Part shown: positions 59,666 through 64,000 of the stretch, one piece after another
Position numbering within the stretch: position 1 is the first letter of the stretch
Layout of the letters: each line of letters starts with the position of its first letter
DNA from: Luteococcus japonicus
Lineage (GTDB): Bacteria; Actinomycetota; Actinomycetes; Propionibacteriales; Propionibacteriaceae
Assembly (NCBI RefSeq): GCF_003752415.1
Contig: NZ_RKHG01000001.1
Span: forward strand, 186,001-250,000
Reading direction: 5' to 3'
Length of the DNA stretch: 64,000 bases
Translations under genes and position numbers: made by a program
The notes under the pieces: generated by a model
What the model was told of the DNA's origin: nothing
The model's database searches: none
The model's input: only the letters and a program-made list of their open reading frames with translations

Positions 59666-60583
59666 TCAGCGGCGTGACCCCATGACGTGCAGGTCCAGCT
59701 CCCTGCTGACGACCTCGCAGGTGCGCACCCCGCGGACACTGGAGCCGTGCTCGTTGAGGCGCGGGGAGAAGGCGGCGAGCCCCAACTGACCGGGGGCGAC
59801 GGCGATCAGTCCACCGCCGACACCCGACTTGCCCGGCAGCCCGACCCTGACCATCCACCAGCCGGCCTCGTCGTACATGCCAGACATGGTCATCACGGAC
59901 AGGACGCGCTGCACCACCAGTGGTTCCACGAGTTGCTCGCCGGTGGTGGGCTGGCGTCCGGAATTGGCCAGGGTGGCCGCCATCCACGCCAGGTCCGCGG
60001 CGGTGATCATCGTCGCGCAGGCGGCGCAGTAGTCGCGGGTTGTCTCCACCGGGTCGTCGCCCAGGACGTCGAAGGAACGCATCAGGTGGGCCATGGCCAA
60101 GTTGCGGTGGCCGTTCTCGACCTCCTCCATGGCGATCGACGCGTCGGCGTGCAGCTGCCGGCCTGCCAGCGACGAGTAGAAGCGCAACAGTCGGGACATG
60201 CGGCCCTTGTGGGGCAGCAGGCTCGTCGCGGCAATGGCGCCGGCATTGATCAGGGCATTGTCCGGGTGCCCGGTCTCGTCCTGGAGGGAGATCATGTTGT
60301 AGGCCTCGCCGGAGGGCTCCACGTCGATGGCGGCGTCGACGGCCTCGAAGCCGGCCTCCTGCAGGGCAAGCGCGTAGGTGAACGGCTTGGAGACCGACTG
60401 CAGCGAGAACTGGGTGCGAGAATCGCCCGCCTCGTGCAGCTGCCCGTCGACCGTGGCGATGGCGATGCCGAAGGGCTCGGGGTCCGCCTCCGCGAGGGCC
60501 GGAATGTAGGAGGCCACCTCGCCATCGGTGAAGGGCAGCACCCGGCGGTGCACGTCGGCCAGGTAACCGGTCAGGTCGTCCAT
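59666..60583 (-). CDS. glsA: Glutaminase
   Basis: GlsA (305 residues) deamidates glutamine to glutamate. It is a serine-dependent beta-lactamase-fold enzyme; the Ser-x-x-Lys motif is SLQSVSKPF, followed by NALINAGAIA and the GKSGVGGGL loop. ATG 60583 is preceded by CAGGAT and a 7-nt spacer, a leaderless-type arrangement. It fits the region's amide-nitrogen catabolism but stands as a single gene. Confidence 0.95.
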   Translation of the reverse strand: MDDLTGYLADVHRRVLPFTDGEVASYIPALAEADPEPFGIAIATVDGQLHEAGDSRTQFSLQSVSKPFTYALALQEAGFEAVDAAIDVEPSGEAYNMISLQDETGHPDNALINAGAIAATSLLPHKGRMSRLLRFYSSLAGRQLHADASIAMEEVENGHRNLAMAHLMRSFDVLGDDPVETTRDYCAACATMITAADLAWMAATLANSGRQPTTGEQLVEPLVVQRVLSVMTMSGMYDEAGWWMVRVGLPGKSGVGGGLIAVAPGQLGLAAFSPRLNEHGSSVRGVRTCEVVSRELDLHVMGSRR

Positions 60584-60667
60584 GGCACAGATCCTGTCAT
60601 GGCGAGCCGGTAGGGCGCCCATCGGACCGTGCAGCAGGTCTCGACGGGCGTCCGATGTGCAGCGACG

Positions 60668-61537
60668 TCACTTGTGCCGGTCCACGGGAAGATCCCGCGG
60701 GCGGCTTCCCCATGCATGATTGGGCGCGTCATCCAGGTCGAACCGGAGGACAACACCCTGATTCATGATCCGCTCCGGGATCCACGACTTGTGCCACTGG
60801 CGCCCGTTGACTCGGGCTCCGGCGATGTAGGCATTCTCGGCCGATGCCTCCGGTGCCTCGATGACGATGTCGACGCCATTGCCACGATGGAGGACGACCC
60901 TCGGGAAGAGAGGCGTCGTCAAGAGCATCTCTGCCCGGGCCGGGTTCTGTGGGTAGTTGGCTCGGTGCTCACCGGGGCCTTCTGCGGCCGCCGGGGACCG
61001 TGCGACGGTCACGGTCAATGGAGATCTCGGCGTCCTCCGAGCCATTGAGGGAGTTGGACGTGCGGAAGAGCAGGTTGGCCTGCTTCTCCTTCGGGAAGGA
61101 GAAGGTTCCGACTCCGGCCCGAGTCGTGGCCGCGAAGTCCGTGGCAGTGCCGTTGGCGAGCTTCAGGGAATAGCGGCCGGGGGTTGCCTGTTCGTCAGCA
61201 TGCGAGAAGTCGGAGGCGAAGACCTCGTCCTTGGTGTCGGCGCTGGGAGAACTGGTGACTTCGCCGCTCATCGGCATGATGGGCACGTCGCCCATCGCGC
61301 CCGGGTGGCATCCAGCCCCGTTCACGTGGGTGAGTGCGAAGCCCCGAATCCGAGTGGTGTCGTACTGGTAGCCGCCTGCGGCCCCGGTATTGGTCTGGTC
61401 GCCCTTGGTCGATGTCGAGCTGAACGAGAGCATGCCAAAAGGCATCACGGCGCCTGGGCTCGTGCGGCGGCAGCTGAGCTGCCGAGCGCTCCTGCCAGCA
61501 GTGTGGCCACGGCCACACACAACGCGGGTCCACGCAT
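60668..61537 (-). pseudogene. GH92 alpha-mannosidase with its catalytic core deleted
   Basis: ATG 61537 (AGGAGG upstream) begins a clear signal peptide (MRGPALCVAVATLLAGALG). After a frameshift near 61450 the sequence reads PFGMLSFSSTS and GGYQYDTTRIRGFALTHVNG, typical of the GH92 N-terminal domain, through DAEISID near 61010. It then jumps, near 60960, to a GH92 C-terminal end (NPARAEMLLTTPLFPRVVLH to RDLPVD). Several hundred central residues containing the catalytic acids are missing. It is a clear deletion pseudogene. Confidence 0.82.
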
Positions 61538-61657
61538 TTTTCCTCCTGGGGGGATGGATGGTTCGTCCCACTCATCCGAGCAGCCGCCGCCGAAGGGAGA
61601 AACCACCGGAGGCTGAACGCTGGCTGAACTTCCAGCTTGCTGCATTCCCTCCCCGGG

Positions 61658-63142
61658 TCACCAGGCGAAGGGCTTGTAGTCCTTCAGGAAGACGCCGTAC
61701 AGGTCGGTGCCATGTTCACCCATCACCACGGGGTCGTAGACGCGCGCGGCACCGTCCACCAGGTCGAGCGGCGCGTGCCAGCCCTCGGCGGCGATCCGCA
61801 GCTTCTCGTCATGTGGACGCTCATCGGTGATCCAGCCGGTGTCGACGGCGGTCATCAGGATCTGGTCGCTCTCGAACATCTCCTGTGCACTGGTGCGGGT
61901 GAGCATGTTCAGGGCGGCCTTGGCCATGTTGGTGTGCGGGTGCCCGGCGCCCTTGTAACGACGGCCGAACTGCCCCTCCATCGCCGAGACGTTCACCACG
62001 TACTTGCGACGGGCGGTACTGGCCCGCATCGCCTCCCGCAACCGGCTGATCAGGATGAACGGGGCCGTGGAATTGCACAGCTGGACCTCCAACATCTCCA
62101 ACGGGTCCACCATGTCGACGGTCTTGGTCCAGGAATTCTCCGTGGCCAGGTCGGGCAGCAGGCCGCCCGCGTCGATCGCGGTGCCCGCGAGGTGACGCTC
62201 CAGCGAAGCGTTGCCGGCCTGCAGGGCCAAGGACGTCATCTCCGCCGCGGACTGGAGGGCCAGCTCTCCGCCGAGTCCCGCTCCGGCGCCCACGAGGGCA
62301 GCGGGGTGGGCCTCGCTGATCCGGTCAAAGGTGAGTATCCGCGGCAGGCGGGCATCGCTGGGCAGTGGGGCCTTCTCGCCCTCCACCAGGTGTGAGTAGG
62401 CGCCGGGGGAGCGGCGCACGGTCTGGGCGGCATTGTTGATCAGGATGTCCAGCGGCCCACCGGCGGCGACCTCGTCGGCCAGACTGACCACCTGGGTGGG
62501 GTCGCGCAGGTCGATCCCGACGATGCTGAGCCGGTCGATCCATTCGGCGCTGTCCGGCAGTGAGCTGAATCGCCGGGCGGCGTCGTGCGGGAAGCGAGTG
62601 GTGATGGTCAGGTCCGCGCCGTCGCGCAACAGGCGTAGGGCGATGTACATCCCGATCTTGGCCCGGCCACCGGTCAGCAGCGCGCGTCGGCCCGAGAGGT
62701 CGCAACGCTGGTCCCGCTTGGTGTGGCTGAAGGCCGCGCACTCGGGGCAGAGCCAGTGGTAGAAGGCATCGACGGTGGTGTACTCCGTCTTGCAGATGTA
62801 GCAGGAGCGCGGCTCCTTGAGCTCACCCGCGGTGGCGCCGGGCGCGTGCGAGACCAACGGGATGCCCGCGGTCTCGTCGTCGATCCGCTCGGGCGATCCC
62901 GTGGCGGTGAGCTCGAGGATCGCGTTGTCGTGGTCCTCGATGGGTTGGCGCACCACGCGCTTGCGACGGTGGCGGATGGTGCGGTTCATCCGGTTGACGG
63001 CCTGCTTGAAGGCGATCTGGTCCGGGTGTTCCAGCTCCAGGGCCGCCAGCTCGTCTAGCACGCGCATCGTGGTGGCCATGTCGTCGGGGGCGATTCCCGG
63101 GCCGAAGGCGTCGTCACTGGGTCGTCCGGGCTGAATCTTCAC
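61658..63142 (-). CDS. SDR oxidoreductase with N-terminal zinc-ribbon domain
   Basis: The 494-residue protein has a roughly 145-residue N-terminal part with a zinc-ribbon-like pair (Cys114, Cys117, Cys132, Cys135 in CYICK and CPEC), followed by a Rossmann fold (TGGRAKIGMYIALRLL at about 157-172; LINNAAQ). The catalytic Ser is seen in VNVSAMEG. The expected YxxxK tyrosine is Thr (HTNMAK), so ordinary SDR chemistry is doubtful. GTG 63142 was chosen because TATCAT lies 6 nt upstream (leaderless). TTG 63169 would add nine residues. The function is unknown. Confidence 0.78.
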   Translation of the reverse strand: MKIQPGRPSDDAFGPGIAPDDMATTMRVLDELAALELEHPDQIAFKQAVNRMNRTIRHRRKRVVRQPIEDHDNAILELTATGSPERIDDETAGIPLVSHAPGATAGELKEPRSCYICKTEYTTVDAFYHWLCPECAAFSHTKRDQRCDLSGRRALLTGGRAKIGMYIALRLLRDGADLTITTRFPHDAARRFSSLPDSAEWIDRLSIVGIDLRDPTQVVSLADEVAAGGPLDILINNAAQTVRRSPGAYSHLVEGEKAPLPSDARLPRILTFDRISEAHPAALVGAGAGLGGELALQSAAEMTSLALQAGNASLERHLAGTAIDAGGLLPDLATENSWTKTVDMVDPLEMLEVQLCNSTAPFILISRLREAMRASTARRKYVVNVSAMEGQFGRRYKGAGHPHTNMAKAALNMLTRTSAQEMFESDQILMTAVDTGWITDERPHDEKLRIAAEGWHAPLDLVDGAARVYDPVVMGEHGTDLYGVFLKDYKPFAW

Positions 63143-63148
63143 CGGGCG

Positions 63149-63154
63149 ATGATA
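63149..63154 (-). promoter_or_regulatory. Leaderless -10 element of the SDR gene
   Basis: On the minus strand TATCAT, then 6 nt, then GTG 63142. Confidence 0.45.
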
Positions 63155-63262
63155 GACCCCTTGGTCCAACGGACCCGCATCCTGACCGGCCGGAGGCAGC
63201 CGAGCGTGCCCCGCACCGACGACATCGATGCAGGAGGCGCTCAGGGAGTTTGGTGCCAGAGG

Positions 63263-64000
63263 TCAGCGGTTCACGCGTCCCAGGAAAGCTCTGGTGCGTT
63301 CCTCGCGGGGATTGTCGATGACCTCCGCAGGCGTGCCCTGCTCGACGACCACGCCGCCGTCCATGAAGACCACCCGATCCGCCACCTCGCGGGCGAAGCC
63401 GATCTCGTGGGTGACCACGATCATCGTCATGCCCTTGCCAGCGAGGTCCTTCATCACGGTCAGCACCTCGCCGACGAGCTCCGGGTCCAAGGCGGAGGTG
63501 GGCTCGTCGAAGAGCATCAGATCCGGATCCATCGCCAGCGCCCGCGCAATGGCGACGCGCTGCTGCTGCCCGCCGGACAGGTGGCTGGGGAAGGAATCGG
63601 CGCGGTCCTCCAGGCCGACCTGGGCCAGCAACTCGCGGCCGCGCGCCTCAGCGGTGGCTTTCGCGGTCTTCTTGACCACGATCGGCGCCTCGGTGACGTT
63701 CTCCAGCGCCGTCTTGTGGGGGAACAGGTTGAAGCGCTGGAAGACCATGCCGATGCTGGAACGCTGCCGCGCGATGTCCTTGTCGGTGCGCTGGTACAGC
63801 TTCCCGTCGCGTTCCTCGACGCCGATCAGCTCACCGTCGACCCAGATGCGGCCACCGGTCAGGGACTCCATCTGGTTGATCAGGCGCAGAAAGGTCGTCT
63901 TGCCCGAGCCGGACGGGCCGAGCAGCACGACGACCTCGCCGCGACGCACCTCCAGGTCGATTCCCTTCAACACCTCGAGGTTGCCGAAGCGCTTGTGCAC
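63263..64000 (-). CDS. Polar amino-acid ABC transporter ATPase, truncated by window edge
   Basis: A GlnQ/HisP-like ATPase; 245 residues are present and the frame stays open to the window edge, so only the first few residues are missing. Walker A ([14 protein letters not shown]), Q-loop ([13 protein letters not shown]), signature ([12 protein letters not shown]) and Walker B ([14 protein letters not shown]) are intact, with the [19 protein letters not shown] switch. It probably belongs to a glutamine/glutamate or other polar amino-acid importer whose other genes lie upstream, outside the window. Confidence 0.94.
   Translation of the reverse strand: MHKRFGNLEVLKGIDLEVRRGEVVVLLGPSGSGKTTFLRLINQMESLTGGRIWVDGELIGVEERDGKLYQRTDKDIARQRSSIGMVFQRFNLFPHKTALENVTEAPIVVKKTAKATAEARGRELLAQVGLEDRADSFPSHLSGGQQQRVAIARALAMDPDLMLFDEPTSALDPELVGEVLTVMKDLAGKGMTMIVVTHEIGFAREVADRVVFMDGGVVVEQGTPAEVIDNPREERTRAFLGRVNR

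Overview
The window is about 64 kb of high-GC actinobacterial chromosome, most likely from the family Propionibacteriaceae. This rests on four things: the actinobacterial order hisD-hisC-hisB-hisH-priA and ruvC-ruvA-ruvB-yajC-secD-secF-apt-rel; a fused BluB-CobT gene of the kind described in Propionibacterium freudenreichii; a DUF222/HNH gene; and many TAnnnT -10 elements sitting 6-7 nt before a start codon (leaderless transcription). No rRNA or tRNA gene was recognised. Genus and species cannot be fixed from the sequence alone.

Layout. 1-6.2 kb: the 3' part of gltB, gltD and a convergent helix-turn-helix gene. 6.3-14.1 kb: a gene of three fused RidA domains, dnaE, a membrane protein and the BluB-CobT fusion. 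14.1-18.7 kb: a hemerythrin-like protein, a Crp/Fnr regulator, a DUF222/HNH gene, ybaK and a DUF554 membrane protein, with a perfect FNR-type box between bluB-cobT and the hemerythrin gene. 18.7-26.7 kb: the his operon, translationally coupled to an acyl-CoA reductase/HAD fusion, then a GNAT protein. 26.7-37.2 kb: yebC, a TRIC-like channel, SOS-controlled ruvCAB, yajC-secDF, apt and rel. 37.3-45 kb: a DUF349 protein, an MBL hydrolase, hisS and aspS, with a decayed transporter and glycosyltransferase between hisS and aspS.

45-49.7 kb is a scrap region. It holds a truncated unidentified gene, an IS110 transposase fragment, an intact formaldehyde dehydrogenase (fdhA), a 5'-truncated quinone oxidoreductase and a 5'-truncated sodium:solute symporter. 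49.7-64 kb is accessory and catabolic: aspA, a tyrosine phosphatase, a dienelactone hydrolase, asparaginase with a frameshifted asparagine-type permease, rarA, a secreted GH32 levanase/fructanase, glutaminase, a gutted GH92 mannosidase, an unusual zinc-ribbon SDR and a polar amino-acid ABC ATPase cut by the window end.

Functionally the window combines housekeeping genes (replication, recombination, secretion, the stringent response, His and Asp tRNA charging) with nitrogen metabolism. The nitrogen set is GltBD, the asparagine-to-aspartate-to-fumarate steps (AnsP, AnsA, AspA), glutaminase and a GlnQ-like ATPase. The most interesting points are the three-domain RidA chain, the FNR box next to bluB-cobT and the hemerythrin gene, a possible ATA start in the Fnr-type regulator, the nested domain insertion in the GH32 enzyme, the SDR lacking its catalytic tyrosine, and the cluster of pseudogenes.
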